Shown here: positions 26,546-35,135 of the stretch, in pieces
How the letters are laid out: each line of letters starts with the position of its first letter
Position numbering within the stretch: position 1 is the first letter of the stretch
NCBI GenBank assembly: GCA_021820965.1
Contig: JAKACZ010000016.1
Span: 1 to 64,000 of the forward strand
Origin: Bacillota bacterium
GTDB taxonomy: Bacteria; Bacillota; Sulfobacillia; Sulfobacillales; Sulfobacillaceae
Length of the DNA stretch: 64,000 nucleotides
Direction: 5' to 3'
Program-made: the position numbers and the translations under genes
The notes under the pieces: model-generated
Told to the model about the DNA's origin: nothing
The model's database searches: none
What the model saw: only the letters and a program-made list of their open reading frames with translations

Positions 26546-27346
26546 CTAGCCAGCGAGAAATCGCAATACTTCATGCCAGGCATCCTCCGCGGCTGCCTGA
26601 TTGTACATCGGCCGGGTGTCATTGAAAAAGGCATGCTGGGCGCCGCCGTACACCTTGTACGTGAAGGATTTCCCTGCGTCTTCCATTGCGCGCTGGAATT
26701 CCGGCACCAGGTCGGTGATGCGGCGGTCCAGGCCGCCGTACAGGCCGAGCACGCTGGCGTTAATGTCGCCGACCTTGTCCAACGGCGGGTTTTCACCATA
26801 GAAGATGACGGTTTTCCAAAGATCCGGTGTGAGGGCCGCCATATGTATTGCCAAGCCCCCGCCCATGCAAAAGCCGAGGCTGGCAATGCGATCGGTATCC
26901 ACTTCCGCAAGCCCGGTAAGCAGATTGAAGGCACCTCGAAGCTCGCTGGCAAAGGTAGCCCGCTGATCCGGCGACATCACCTGCATTAAGGTTTTTAGTG
27001 CGGATTGTTCCTCGGTCGACAGGCTTGACAGCGCTTCGGACATCTTCGATGGGTTGCGCTGAACTTCGGGTGGCGCTTTTCTCAGGAACATCATTCCCGC
27101 CTGGATGTTTTGCGGTTGCATGGCCTCTTCCCAAGGCGGCCCCGTATAAAGATCGGGCGCCAGCGCCACGTAACCCTGACCGGCGAAACGGCGGGCAACG
27201 TCTCGAATATGGTCATCGAGCCCCCAGATTTCATGAATAACGATCACCGAAGGCCGCGGTCCCGGTGCGTCGGGGAGCACCAGGTAGGCGTTGAGATTGC
27301 GGTTCAGACCTGAAAAGGTCACGTCTTGTTCACGCACTGTCCTCAC
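26546..27346 (-). CDS. Dienelactone hydrolase family protein
   Basis: A 266-residue alpha/beta hydrolase. The nucleophile elbow is GFCMGGG with Cys at 160, the catalytic His lies in GGAQHAFFND near residue 237, and HEIWGLDDHIRDVARRFA (as HEIWGLDDHIRD, residues 38-49) holds the Glu that usually pairs with the Cys. These are marks of carboxymethylenebutenolidase-like enzymes. An insertion around residues 95-135 is longer than in the classical enzyme. No aromatic degradation genes are nearby, so the physiological substrate is unknown. AAGTGAGG precedes the ATG. Confidence 0.85.
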   Translation of the reverse strand: MRTVREQDVTFSGLNRNLNAYLVLPDAPGPRPSVIVIHEIWGLDDHIRDVARRFAGQGYVALAPDLYTGPPWEEAMQPQNIQAGMMFLRKAPPEVQRNPSKMSEALSSLSTEEQSALKTLMQVMSPDQRATFASELRGAFNLLTGLAEVDTDRIASLGFCMGGGLAIHMAALTPDLWKTVIFYGENPPLDKVGDINASVLGLYGGLDRRITDLVPEFQRAMEDAGKSFTYKVYGGAQHAFFNDTRPMYNQAAAEDAWHEVLRFLAG

Positions 27347-27692
27347 TTCTTTCTAAAAAATCCCTGCTCCTATAACCTATTCGGATCTTTTTGTTCCTGC
27401 AAGGCTTTACAGCACTTCGACAGCAAGGAGCCAGGGGAGTTGAACACGCGAATAGTAGTCAACCGAACACGCCTCGGATGTGAAATGCGAGATGTAACCC
27501 GAAATCCATACGACTTCGCGATCGTCATTAGCGATCTATTTTGTCAAACGACAGATGCGTCGGGTGGCGGTACCGGTGATCCTCTGGCGGTAATAAGGAT
27601 CAGCAGATCGTAGCGAATACTCTAGGGACGTTCGGTGATATGATAGACTACACGTACAGCGATACGACAACTCGTGAAGTGAGATCACGCTA
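27347..27692. other. Intergenic stretch, nothing recognised
   Basis: About 350 bases between divergent units. I see no gene or structured RNA. A TGATATGATAGACT stretch (27637-27650) could be a -10 region for the toxin-antitoxin pair, but no -35 fits clearly. Confidence 0.3.
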
Positions 27693-27949
27693 ATGGCGAT
27701 TATTCGGCTTCAACGTCGGGGCATGCTGACCATTCCCCGTGACATCCGCCAGAGGTTGCAGTTGCACGAGGGACAATCGTTAGTTATGCGGATGCAGTGA
27801 TTGTAATCGAAATTCTGCCCATATTAAGCCCCGACGATTTCTTTGCCCGGTATGCGATCCTTGAATCCGTCGACAACCCAGACTGGCACGACGGTATGGG
27901 TGATGCCATGATGGCGAACCAAGAGCGCGAGGATCCCGAGCATGCGTGA
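27693..27949 (+). pseudogene. AbrB/MazE-like antitoxin (VapB type), frameshifted
   Basis: From ATG 27693 the frame reads MAIIRLQRRGMLTIPRDIRQRL, an AbrB-type swapped-hairpin start (given as RRGMLTIPRDIRQRL), but stops at 27800. A one-base shift at about 27789 restores a frame DAVIVIEILPILSPDDFFARY that runs to a TGA at 27947-27949, overlapping the toxin start (ATGCGTGA). The combined product would be about 85 residues, the normal size. One G seems lost between CGG and GAT. This is a broken gene, a sequencing error, or a programmed shift; no slippery run is obvious. Confidence 0.65.
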
Positions 27950-28352
27950 CGGCTATGTGGATACTAATGTGTTCTTGCACGCACACGCGCATGATGATCA
28001 TACAACGGTCTGCCAGGCGCTGCTTCGCGCGACAGCGGCTGGAAGGGTGACGGTATGGCTGGATCCCATGGTCTTGCGCGAATTAACGTATGTCTTGCCC
28101 CGCTACGTCAAAAGCATGACCCGGGCGGACGTGGTGCTTTATGTTCGGACAGTGCTCAATTGGCCAGGGATCCAGATGGACGATAAGCCGCTATGGCTTG
28201 GGGTTCTCGAAACATGGGAAACCGACGCGCGCCTCAGTTGGACTGATGCGGTGTTGATCCAACGAGCCCTTGGGACGGGACGCTGCGTATGGAGCCGCAA
28301 TCACCGGGATTTTACTCGATATGCGCTCCCGGAGGTAGCGTGGCCGGAATAG
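27942..28352 (+). CDS. PIN-domain ribonuclease toxin, VapC type
   Basis: A 136-residue PIN domain. Acidic metal-binding residues are D7 (YVDTNVFLH), E47 (VLRELTYVL), D102 (SWTDAVL) and probably D123 (NHRDF). Such proteins cut RNA, often tRNA, when freed from the antitoxin. The ATG overlaps the antitoxin's restored frame by eight bases. If the upstream frameshift is real the toxin may be unopposed or untranslated. The gene is intact in itself. Confidence 0.8.
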   Translation: MRDGYVDTNVFLHAHAHDDHTTVCQALLRATAAGRVTVWLDPMVLRELTYVLPRYVKSMTRADVVLYVRTVLNWPGIQMDDKPLWLGVLETWETDARLSWTDAVLIQRALGTGRCVWSRNHRDFTRYALPEVAWPE

Positions 28353-28701
28353 ACGGCAATGAAACCAGGGGTTTCGCCCACCATGTTAACGATGAGCGCG
28401 GATTCATAGTATTGATGGGAGAATCCGGGGGGCTAGGCAGGAAGAGCACCCGTTGCGCGCGGTCCTGCGTGAACTCAACCCGAGCCAATGCATCCAGTTC
28501 TTGGCGTTCGTCGTCGCGATGCCATCGGGGATGCGACACATGGCTCTGGGGGCTGTCAACCGGGGAGACAACGGGCCACCTTGAGCCGTGGGGTCAATGA
28601 CGACCCATGCAGCATGGACTACGCCCAGGTCCCGCAGCGCTACGCCGCCCAACGGCACGGCGCAGTGATCGTGAAACCATAAACTTCCGAGGCTGACCTC
28701 A
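28353..28701. other. Intergenic stretch, nothing recognised
   Basis: Overlapping 60-100 codon frames are present on both strands, without binding sites or known motifs. It may be decayed coding sequence. Confidence 0.3.
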
Positions 28702-28736
28702 AAACCCCACCGCAACCCGTGAGGGTGGGTGGGGGA
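28702..28736 (-). terminator. Terminator of the zinc-ribbon gene
   Basis: On the minus strand a CCCCACC/GGTGGGG stem, extended by an inner ACCC/GGGT helix with a four-base loop, is followed by TTTT (28705-28702). It stands about 60 bases after the stop of the minus-strand gene. Confidence 0.55.
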
Positions 28737-28796
28737 TTAATTACTTACTGACGCGTCTAAGACAGGAAGTTGGACCATCGTGTCCTGGTTGCGCTG

Positions 28797-28973
28797 TTAC
28801 AACGAGGACTCGTTGTTTGGCTCCTCCACTGGCGCCATCACCGTATCGCCCCAGAATTGGATGCGATCGGACCCGCAGCGGGGGCATAGTTTTGGCTTCC
28901 CGCCAAACCGAATCAAAAATACTTCATCGCAGTCAAAGCACTTGTGTTCGGCTAAGTGGACTCCTTCGGCCAT
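28797..28973 (-). CDS. Small zinc-ribbon protein
   Basis: A 58-residue protein with two cysteine pairs, CFDC (about residues 12-15) and CPRCG (about 30-34), forming one zinc ribbon like those of FmdB or rubredoxin-like regulators. The C-terminus is acidic and polar. The ATG at 28973 is preferred because GAGGGTGAG lies about five bases upstream; the GTG at 28982 is too close to that box. The function is unknown; a terminator follows. Confidence 0.65.
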   Translation of the reverse strand: MAEGVHLAEHKCFDCDEVFLIRFGGKPKLCPRCGSDRIQFWGDTVMAPVEEPNNESSL

Positions 28974-29072
28974 ATGACTCACCCTCGTTTCCTATGTGGT
29001 GTCCCCAGTATATGCTGAAAACGCGACGTTTCCAATATCTAGTTGACTAAGAATCGTTTCTTGGCCGGTCAT

Positions 29073-30161
29073 TTATTGTGGGGACGACGGCGTTTTGCCG
29101 CCTCCCCGTGAAGGTGCAGAGGCATCGGTGGCGGCTGCTGTTTTCTCCATGATGATGGTCTGGGTCGGGAAGGCAAACTCGATTCCACGCTGATTAAATT
29201 CTTCCAGGAGGTCGAGATTAATCGCCTGCTGGGTTTCCATATAGAGCGTATAATCGGGGCTCAGGGTGTAATATACGATCTGAAAGTCAAGCGACGACGG
29301 GCCAAAGCCCTGAAAGTGAGCGCCGTCAAAGCGCGTGTTTGGTTTGGATTCAATGATGGCTTTGATTAGCTCCGGGATTTCTTTCATAATTTCCGGCGGA
29401 GTGGAATATGTCACGCCGATTTGAAACAGGATGCGTCGCTCTTTTAACCGCTTGTAGTTGTGAATGGTGCCCACCGTGAGATCGGTGTTGGGGAGAATCA
29501 GTTCTTCACCGGTCACGGCGCGGATGCGAGTGCTCTTGATGCCAATTTGTTCGACAGTGCCGGAAAATGTATTGACCGCGATGTAATCGCCAATCTCAAA
29601 GGGCTTGTCCAGCATGATTGAGAGCGATGCAAAAAGGTCACTGGCCACACTTTGCAGGGCCAAGCCGATGGCAATGCCGCCTACCCCAAGGCCAACGATT
29701 AACGTGGAGATTTTAATGCCGAGATTCTCGAGGGTTAACAGCACGACGACCACCCACAACAGCACCTTGAAGAAGATGTCGAGGGCGTTTCGGGCGGTTT
29801 GGTTCTTGTCGTTGCCGTTTCGAAAGATAAAATGGGCGGTTAACGGTCCGACAATTTGGGAGCCGCTGATTAAAAGCTGCAATCCGACCGCAATCACCAC
29901 AATGATTTTGACCATGTGGCCAATGTGGGCGGGGGCCATTGGGGTGGCCAGGGCTAATCCCACGGCCCACAGGACGGCGGGTTGAAGACTGCGTAAAAGC
30001 AGGACCACATTGTGATCCGGGTCTCTGTTGGTCCGATCAGCCCAAACTGCCGCCAGCTGGGTAGCCAGGCGTTTTGCGGCGATAAGGATAAGGGAAATGA
30101 CAATCCAGGCGGAGGCTGCAATAGCCCAACGTACCGAAAGCGCGTGTAGCGATAAGTGCAT
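29073..30161 (-). CDS. MscS-family mechanosensitive channel
   Basis: The 362-residue membrane protein has about five N-terminal spans. The MscS pore helix and upper beta domain follow: STLIVGLGVGGIAIGLALQSVASDL (as LGVGGIAIGLALQ, with the Gly/Ala packing of TM3) and KPFEIGDYIAVNTFSGTVEQIG (as FEIGDYI and GTVEQIG), then LILPNTDL. A C-terminal alpha/beta vestibule ends near residue 335, with a Ser/Pro/Gly-rich tail. It releases solutes on hypo-osmotic shock. It lies 46 bases downstream of the ClC gene in the same direction and could be cotranscribed. Confidence 0.9.
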   Translation of the reverse strand: MHLSLHALSVRWAIAASAWIVISLILIAAKRLATQLAAVWADRTNRDPDHNVVLLLRSLQPAVLWAVGLALATPMAPAHIGHMVKIIVVIAVGLQLLISGSQIVGPLTAHFIFRNGNDKNQTARNALDIFFKVLLWVVVVLLTLENLGIKISTLIVGLGVGGIAIGLALQSVASDLFASLSIMLDKPFEIGDYIAVNTFSGTVEQIGIKSTRIRAVTGEELILPNTDLTVGTIHNYKRLKERRILFQIGVTYSTPPEIMKEIPELIKAIIESKPNTRFDGAHFQGFGPSSLDFQIVYYTLSPDYTLYMETQQAINLDLLEEFNQRGIEFAFPTQTIIMEKTAAATDASAPSRGGGKTPSSPQ

Positions 30162-30207
30162 TCCAACCCCCTCCTCTTAGGCGGCAACGGCTGCAGACAC
30201 AGCCATC

Positions 30208-31566
30208 TTACACAGCCCCCCGCGTCTTCTTGGATTCCTGGTCGGGCTTTGTTCGGGTCCACGGAAGTGGCAGCGGGCCTTGTTCCGATTCTTCCAGGGC
30301 ACGTCCCTGAGGGATGGGGACGAATGGAGACTTTTGCAGACGAACCCGTTGACTAGGGTACACACTATGGTTGCCAATCACAATGAATGCGGGAATGGCC
30401 ACGATGAGAAATTCGGGAGCCAGACGGGCACCGAACAATTCCATGCCCATGACGACCAGGGCGATCGGAACATTGGCTCCGGATGCCGTTACGGCAACCA
30501 TGCCCAATTCCGCCCCAACCGCCGGCGGCAAGTGGAGAAAACCGGCTGCCATCGATCCAAATGTCGCCCCGATGACAAACAAGGGGGTGATAATGCCGCC
30601 GCTCATGCCCAGGCCTAGGGTGATGGCGACCATGATAAGCTTCCAGGCAAACGCCAAAGCGGGGACCGCGTGGCCCGACAGCGCTTGGGACAGCAGCAAA
30701 AGTGACAAACCCCCGTATTGTCGTCCTGCCAGGAGCATCAACACCGCTAGCGCGCTGCCACTGATCAATGGGAATACCGGCATCCACCAATGGCGCTCCG
30801 TTAAAAGCTTGTGCATAAGCTGGTGTAAGCTATCCAATAGCAGAACAAAGAGATAGGCCACCAGTCCCGCGGCAACGCTTAACAGGAGGAGCTTGCCGAA
30901 TAGCCCAAGCGTGAACGGGACTGCCACACTGGTGCCGGGGTAGTGCCAGGTAAGACCCAGAAATTTGGCCACTTCATAGGCAATAACGGATGAGGCGAAC
31001 GACGGCAGCAGCATGTCATACCATAAGTCGCCGATGGCTAGCACTTCAATACCCAAGATGGCACCCGCGACCGGCGTGCCGAACACCACGGCAAATCCGG
31101 CGCCAATACCACAAATCACAATCTTTTGCCGCTGTTCGGAGGAAAACTTCAAGACGTCGGCCAGAAACGAGGCGACCGCCGCCCCAATTTGCGCCGATGG
31201 CCCCTCTTTACCCGCCGAGCCTCCCGGAGCAATGGTGGTGATGGTCGCAATCGCCTTAATCGGGGCCACTTTCCAATCAATGGCACCCGACTCTCTGTGT
31301 ACCGCCCGAATGACCGCTTCAGTTCCATGCCCGGCAGCGGTGGGCGCAAAATAGTGAATCAGGACGCCGGTCACCAAGCCGCCAAGAGGAAGTGCGATGG
31401 CCACCATCCAAAAGGGCCAATGGGCGGTATGGCCAATCGACCAAAACAAGAGCTTCAAAAAGTAGGTTGCCACGACGCCGACCAGGATACCCGTGAGGGT
31501 TCCCAATGCCAGCCACACCATAAGTTGCCGTCCCATTAACATCGGTTCCCAGATTCGGCGAATCAC
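30208..31566 (-). CDS. ClC-family chloride channel/antiporter
   Basis: The 452-residue protein has the ClC helix pattern. The selectivity regions are GSAGKEGPSAQIG (with the gating glutamate in GKEGP, near residue 116) and GAGFAVVFGTPVAGAI near 155. SGGIITPLFVIGATFG lies near residue 320. The first anion-binding motif is less clear. It exchanges anions, usually chloride, for protons across the membrane, a common acid-tolerance function. The C-terminal 50 residues are hydrophilic and lack a CBS pair. I looked for a fluoride riboswitch ahead of it and found none. Confidence 0.88.
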   Translation of the reverse strand: MIRRIWEPMLMGRQLMVWLALGTLTGILVGVVATYFLKLLFWSIGHTAHWPFWMVAIALPLGGLVTGVLIHYFAPTAAGHGTEAVIRAVHRESGAIDWKVAPIKAIATITTIAPGGSAGKEGPSAQIGAAVASFLADVLKFSSEQRQKIVICGIGAGFAVVFGTPVAGAILGIEVLAIGDLWYDMLLPSFASSVIAYEVAKFLGLTWHYPGTSVAVPFTLGLFGKLLLLSVAAGLVAYLFVLLLDSLHQLMHKLLTERHWWMPVFPLISGSALAVLMLLAGRQYGGLSLLLLSQALSGHAVPALAFAWKLIMVAITLGLGMSGGIITPLFVIGATFGSMAAGFLHLPPAVGAELGMVAVTASGANVPIALVVMGMELFGARLAPEFLIVAIPAFIVIGNHSVYPSQRVRLQKSPFVPIPQGRALEESEQGPLPLPWTRTKPDQESKKTRGAV

Positions 31567-32254
31567 GAGCGGTCTTCCTCTTTTCCATGTTCAGGGGGTG
31601 GGCCCTTCCCCGATTTCGAGTCGTAGGCGCGGCCTGATGCGGTAGGGTCCCTAGGTGGTGAAAGCAGCGACTAGGAATCCGGTGGCGATCACCTGCTTCA
31701 GAGGGAACCATCAATTACGGAGTCGAACCCTCGACCGAGCAAGAGAACCCCGGTACCGGTCTGCGTTTTGCCCCACCCGCTAAATGTCGCGGTAATGCTG
31801 AAGGATTTTCCCCGAAGAATAACGTTTATGCATACTCCTACGCCTACCAACCCTTGATGCATTTTATCATAGGATTAGGTTCGTTCGCTCGGCAACGTTT
31901 GACGAATCGCGGCGCAAGACATAAATAGTGTACCGCAATTGGTCCCCTAGTGATAGCGTTGCAACGGCTGGCCGTACAGCTAACCGTTGCCCAAACTGCC
32001 AAACTGTTGCTGAAAGCACGGTAGCTATCAATATGGCAACGCCTGTGGGAAACCGTGTACTGGCCTAGTGATGGCTAATCCAAATGAGGTTCATCACGGG
32101 TTCGGCTCGCTGCCTGGTTTAGATTGCCGGGATATAAAAAGCTTTGGGATAGAGTCAAGCGAAACCGCTTGACGATGTTGGGATAGCACCCCGACGCGTG
32201 CCGGGCTAGAGTCTGATGACCGGAAGTCCCCAGACTGGCCCAAAAGCCGGGGAT
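31567..32254. other. Long intergenic stretch
   Basis: No gene is supported over about 690 bases. Two stretches resemble each other: GTGTAC...CCTAGTGAT at 31928-31953 and GTGTACTGGCCTAGTGAT at 32055-32072. They could be leftovers of a small mobile element, but no ends or target duplications were identified. Confidence 0.3.
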
Positions 32255-32278
32255 CTCCGCCCGCAACGGCGGAGTTTT
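32255..32278 (+). terminator. Terminator-like hairpin before the second toxin-antitoxin pair
   Basis: CTCCGCC (32255-32261) pairs with GGCGGAG (32268-32274), followed by TTTT. No gene on the plus strand ends nearby, so it may be a remnant or an attenuator. Confidence 0.4.
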
Positions 32279-32412
32279 ACGAAGCAGTTGGATAAAAAGG
32301 CGCTGCAAATTATCCCTTGCGATACCCCCGCTCCCTTGACGATGGAATTTCAACGGAGAATAATAGAGGCAAGGTTACTCATATCGTGGCTGGCGAAGGG
32401 AGGGCGCAAGGA

Positions 32413-32673
32413 ATGCAACAGATGTCTAAAATTACAGGAAAATACCAAATTACGTTGCCCCAAAAAGTCCGTGAAGCACTTAATGCGCACATTGGAGACA
32501 ACCTGGTTTTTAACGTGCAAGAAAGTGGGGAAGTGAGTCTAAAGGTCATGCGCCGACCAACCGTTGCAGAGCTTTATGGTGCGTTGCACCGCCCGCAATT
32601 GGCCTATGTCCCCTATGAGGAGGCTAGGCGTTTGGCCCAGGACGAAAAGTCTGCTCGGGACCGCATCACGTGA
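32413..32673 (+). CDS. AbrB-type antitoxin (VapB-like)
   Basis: The 86-residue form starts MQQMSKITGKYQITLPQKVREAL, given as SKITGKYQITLPQKVREAL, the swapped-hairpin DNA-binding fold (residues 4-45). The C-terminal half (RPTVAELYGALHRP, then YEEARRLAQDEK) is the toxin-binding tail. The start at 32413 follows AAGGGAGGG by eight bases; ATG 32422 is a possible second start. It overlaps the toxin gene by four bases and would neutralise it and autoregulate the pair. Confidence 0.8.
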   Translation: MQQMSKITGKYQITLPQKVREALNAHIGDNLVFNVQESGEVSLKVMRRPTVAELYGALHRPQLAYVPYEEARRLAQDEKSARDRIT

Positions 32674-33077
32674 CGCGGATATACCTGGACGCCAATGTCA
32701 TTTTGCGCTTTTTGCTTAACGATCATGATATGCAGTCAGGGGCTTCCAGACATCTTTTTGAGCGCGCGGAAGCGGGCGAAATAGACCTGGTGATGACTCC
32801 CGTGATTGTGGCCGAGTGTTGTTACGTGCTGCGAGGTCCGGTGTACCGCCTTGACAGAATCGAAATATCCGATCGAATGGCCCAACTGATGATGTTGGAA
32901 GGAGTCATAACGGAGGAGAAGAGTGCCGTATTCGAAGCGCTGAGTAGTTTGAGGGATCGGTCTGTCGACTTTGCGGATGCCTTTTTAGCGGCCAAGGGCC
33001 GTGGTAGCAAGTGTAAAGTAGCAACCTTTGATAGGGATTTCCATGGGTTGAACGTAGGCGTCTTTGTTCCTGAGTAA
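32670..33077 (+). CDS. PIN-domain ribonuclease toxin, VapC type
   Basis: A 135-residue PIN domain with D7 (IYLDANVILRF), E49 (IVAECCYVL), D103 (FADAFLAAKG) and D121/D123 (TFDRDF). All four acidic positions are intact. It starts with GTG in a GTGA overlap with the antitoxin stop. The pair is complete, unlike the one at 27.7 kb, and the two toxins differ greatly in sequence, so they were probably acquired separately. Confidence 0.85.
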   Translation: MTRIYLDANVILRFLLNDHDMQSGASRHLFERAEAGEIDLVMTPVIVAECCYVLRGPVYRLDRIEISDRMAQLMMLEGVITEEKSAVFEALSSLRDRSVDFADAFLAAKGRGSKCKVATFDRDFHGLNVGVFVPE

Positions 33078-33259
33078 ACCATTACTCTCGGGAGCGCGCG
33101 AAGTCTTTGACATAAGGCTTTACCACGGCGATTGCATGCCACACCCGCGCATTTCCTTTGTTAGGCCGGAGATCAACAGAGGCTGGAGCGGCGGAATGGG
33201 CGATAGGCGCTCACTTTTTTCTTGCGGTTCACCCAATACCCAGGACTCTGGCGTTCTCA

Positions 33260-33288
33260 TTGCATTTCAGCTCTCCTCGTGGTATATT
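33260..33288 (+). promoter_or_regulatory. Promoter of the tRNA cluster
   Basis: TTGCAT (33260-33265) and TATATT (33283-33288) are 17 bases apart, 40 bases before the first tRNA. A perfect nine-pair hairpin, AAGCGTTCC/GGAACGCTT (33292-33314), follows at the expected start of the transcript. Confidence 0.65.
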
Positions 33289-33327
33289 TAAAAGCGTTCC
33301 GTAGGGGAACGCTTAACTTAAAAACAT

Positions 33328-33405
33328 GGTGGATGTAGCTCAGTTGGTTAGAGCACCAGGTTGTGGCCCTGGGGGTCGGGGGTTCAAGTCCCCTCATTCA
33401 CCCCA
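33328..33405 (+). tRNA. tRNA-His (GTG)
   Basis: Acceptor GTGGATG pairs with CATTCAC, with the extra G(-1) at 33328 opposite C73 that marks tRNA-His. The anticodon loop is TTGTGGC, anticodon GTG. The T loop is TTCAAGT. The 3' CCA is encoded (33403-33405). Confidence 0.96.
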
Positions 33406-33439
33406 AATTTTTGCCCCGGTTTCCGGGAGTTTTTTCTCT

Positions 33440-33515
33440 GCGCCCGTAGCTCAGTGGATAGAGTGACGGACTTCGAATCCGGAGGTCGTAGGTTCGAATC
33501 CTACCGGGCGCACCA
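33440..33515 (+). tRNA. tRNA-Arg (TCG)
   Basis: Acceptor GCGCCCG/CGGGCGC, anticodon loop CTTCGAA with anticodon TCG, T arm with GTTCGAATC. The CCA is encoded. Confidence 0.94.
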
Positions 33516-33516
33516 G

Positions 33517-33600
33517 GCGAGGGTGATGGAATGGCAGACATGCGAGACTTAGGATCTCGTGCCGCAAGGCGTAAGGGTTCAAATCCCTTCCCTCGCACCA
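33517..33600 (+). tRNA. tRNA-Leu (TAG)
   Basis: Acceptor GCGAGGG/CCCTCGC, anticodon stem CGAGA/TCTCG with loop CTTAGGA (anticodon TAG), a long variable arm (GTGCCGCAAGGCGT) as in class II tRNAs, and an encoded CCA. Confidence 0.95.
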
Positions 33601-33604
33601 GCGC

Positions 33605-33679
33605 GCGGAAGTAGCTCAGCGGTAGAGCATCGCCTTGCCAAGGCGAGGGTCGCGGGTTCAAATCCCGTCTTCCGCTCCA
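33605..33679 (+). tRNA. tRNA-Gly (GCC)
   Basis: Acceptor GCGGAAG/CTTCCGC, anticodon stem TCGCC/GGCGA with loop TTGCCAA (anticodon GCC), T loop TTCAAAT, discriminator T and encoded CCA. Confidence 0.96.
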
Positions 33680-33688
33680 AATCATTTC

Positions 33689-33717
33689 CGAGGCAGTTGA
33701 CTGCCTCGTTTCTTTAT
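33689..33717 (+). terminator. Terminator of the tRNA cluster
   Basis: CGAGGCAG-TTGA-CTGCCTCG is a perfect eight-pair stem with a four-base loop, followed by TTTCTTTAT. Confidence 0.85.
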
Positions 33718-33719
33718 CG

Positions 33720-33748
33720 TTGGCCCACTCCCAGACGCATGATATAAT
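33720..33748 (+). promoter_or_regulatory. Promoter of tig
   Basis: TTGGCC (33720-33725), 17-base spacer, perfect TATAAT (33743-33748), 46 bases before the GTG start of tig. Confidence 0.7.
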
Positions 33749-33794
33749 GGGTTGATTTTTCAAGGGCGTTAGGCGTTAGAGGAGGAGTGCAGAC

Positions 33795-35117
33795 GTGGAC
33801 GTGGCGTTGACGCAGCTGCCGAATGCGGTAGCCAAGGTTTCGGTGACGATTGAGCCGCAGGATGTGCACCAGGCCATGGATCGCGCCTTCAAATCCATGG
33901 TGGGTCGATATAACATTCCCGGGTTTCGTCGCGGAAAGGCGCCGCGCAAAATCTTTGAGCGATATGTGGGTCGCGATATCCTCTTTAAGGAAGCCGCGCA
34001 GCAACTTGTCGACAACTACTATTTGGCAGCACTGAAACAAGCGGAAGTCGAGCCGGTGAGCGAGCCGCGTATCAAGGTTGTAAGCATGGACGAGGACCAG
34101 CCTTTTCAATTTGATATCGAAGTCGAGTCCAAGCCGCATGTGGAAATCGGGCCACTTGACGAGTTTCTGACGGAACCGCTCGAGGTTCAGGAAGTGACCG
34201 AGGAGGACTTAAACCGAGAGTTGGAGGCGGTAGCCAAATCTCAGGCACAGCTTGTTCCGGTTGAAGACGAACCGGTCTCGATGGGTGACCATGTTGTCTT
34301 GAATTTGAAGGGTTATTTGGCTGATAATGAGGAAGAGGACGGTGAAACGGCGGAGCCATTCGTAGACGACGATGAGTACGCGGTGGAGGTGGGTTCCGGG
34401 ATGGCTGTCGAGGGGCTTGAGACCCAGCTGATTGGACTCAAGCTGAGGGAGCCTCAAACTGTCCAGTTGACCTATCCCGAAAATCATCCGGCCGTCGACC
34501 TCCAAGGAAAGTCGGTACGGTTTGAAATCACGGTCACGGATATCAAGCGTCCTGATGTTCCCCCGGTTGATGACGAATTAGCTAAGACACTCGGGTACGA
34601 GAGCGAACAGGAACTCCGGGAAACGATCGAGGCAAGGCTGAAGGATCGCAAGGCTCAAGAAGCGCTACGTGATCGCTTGGCGAACATTTTGGGTAAGCTG
34701 AAGGCGCGCGCCTCGTTTACTCTTCCGCCGGTGCTGGTGGATCGGGCGATACAGAACCAACTGCAGGAGCTAAACAACATGCTAAGGCAGATGGAAGTCA
34801 GCATAGACTCCTATCTCGAGAGTCGCCGGATGTCATTAGACCAGTTGCGAGAGGACATGCGGCCACAAGCCGAGGAGCGGGTCAAGGAGGAACTCATTTT
34901 GGAAGCGGTTGCCCGTGACCAAAATATTACCGTGACCGACGAAGAGGTTACTGATAGCATCGCGTCGATGGCCGCAGTCTATGGACAACCGGTAGAGCAG
35001 ATGATGCAGATCCTGCGTTCCAACAGAGACGTTGAAACCCTTCGGAACGCCCTGTTGATTGCGAAGGCGAGCGAGCACTTAGCCTCGACGGTGGTGCCGG
35101 CGGTGCAACAAGGGTAA
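33795..35117 (+). CDS. tig: Trigger factor
   Basis: The 440-residue ribosome-bound chaperone and peptidyl-prolyl isomerase. The N-terminal ribosome-docking loop holds the GFRRGKAPRK signature (residues 43-52). A FKBP-like domain runs about 150-240 (VSMGDHVVLNLKGYLADNEEED, shown as DHVVLNLKGYL), followed by the helical arms. It is somewhat acidic in the FKBP region. The GTG at 33795 follows GGAGGAG. It is first in a tig-clpP-clpX operon; clpP begins 18 bases after its stop. Confidence 0.95.
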   Translation: MDVALTQLPNAVAKVSVTIEPQDVHQAMDRAFKSMVGRYNIPGFRRGKAPRKIFERYVGRDILFKEAAQQLVDNYYLAALKQAEVEPVSEPRIKVVSMDEDQPFQFDIEVESKPHVEIGPLDEFLTEPLEVQEVTEEDLNRELEAVAKSQAQLVPVEDEPVSMGDHVVLNLKGYLADNEEEDGETAEPFVDDDEYAVEVGSGMAVEGLETQLIGLKLREPQTVQLTYPENHPAVDLQGKSVRFEITVTDIKRPDVPPVDDELAKTLGYESEQELRETIEARLKDRKAQEALRDRLANILGKLKARASFTLPPVLVDRAIQNQLQELNNMLRQMEVSIDSYLESRRMSLDQLREDMRPQAEERVKEELILEAVARDQNITVTDEEVTDSIASMAAVYGQPVEQMMQILRSNRDVETLRNALLIAKASEHLASTVVPAVQQG

Positions 35118-35135
35118 TTGGTGGGAGGAGAGTTT

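Noticed and set aside
31567..31700. Possible fluoride riboswitch before the ClC gene
   Set aside because: GGTGATCGCCACC and a later GCGCCTAC look suggestive, but the loop is too short and the pseudoknot halves and TGATG element do not match, unlike the good element at 14355-14410.
31715..31790. tRNA-like stretch with GGTTCGACTCC on the minus strand
   Set aside because: The T-arm stem does not close and no matching acceptor stem or anticodon arm could be drawn.
31928..32072. Two similar GTGTAC...CTAGTGAT stretches as ends of a small mobile element
   Set aside because: They are in direct orientation, differ in spacing, and no target-site duplication or inverted ends were seen.
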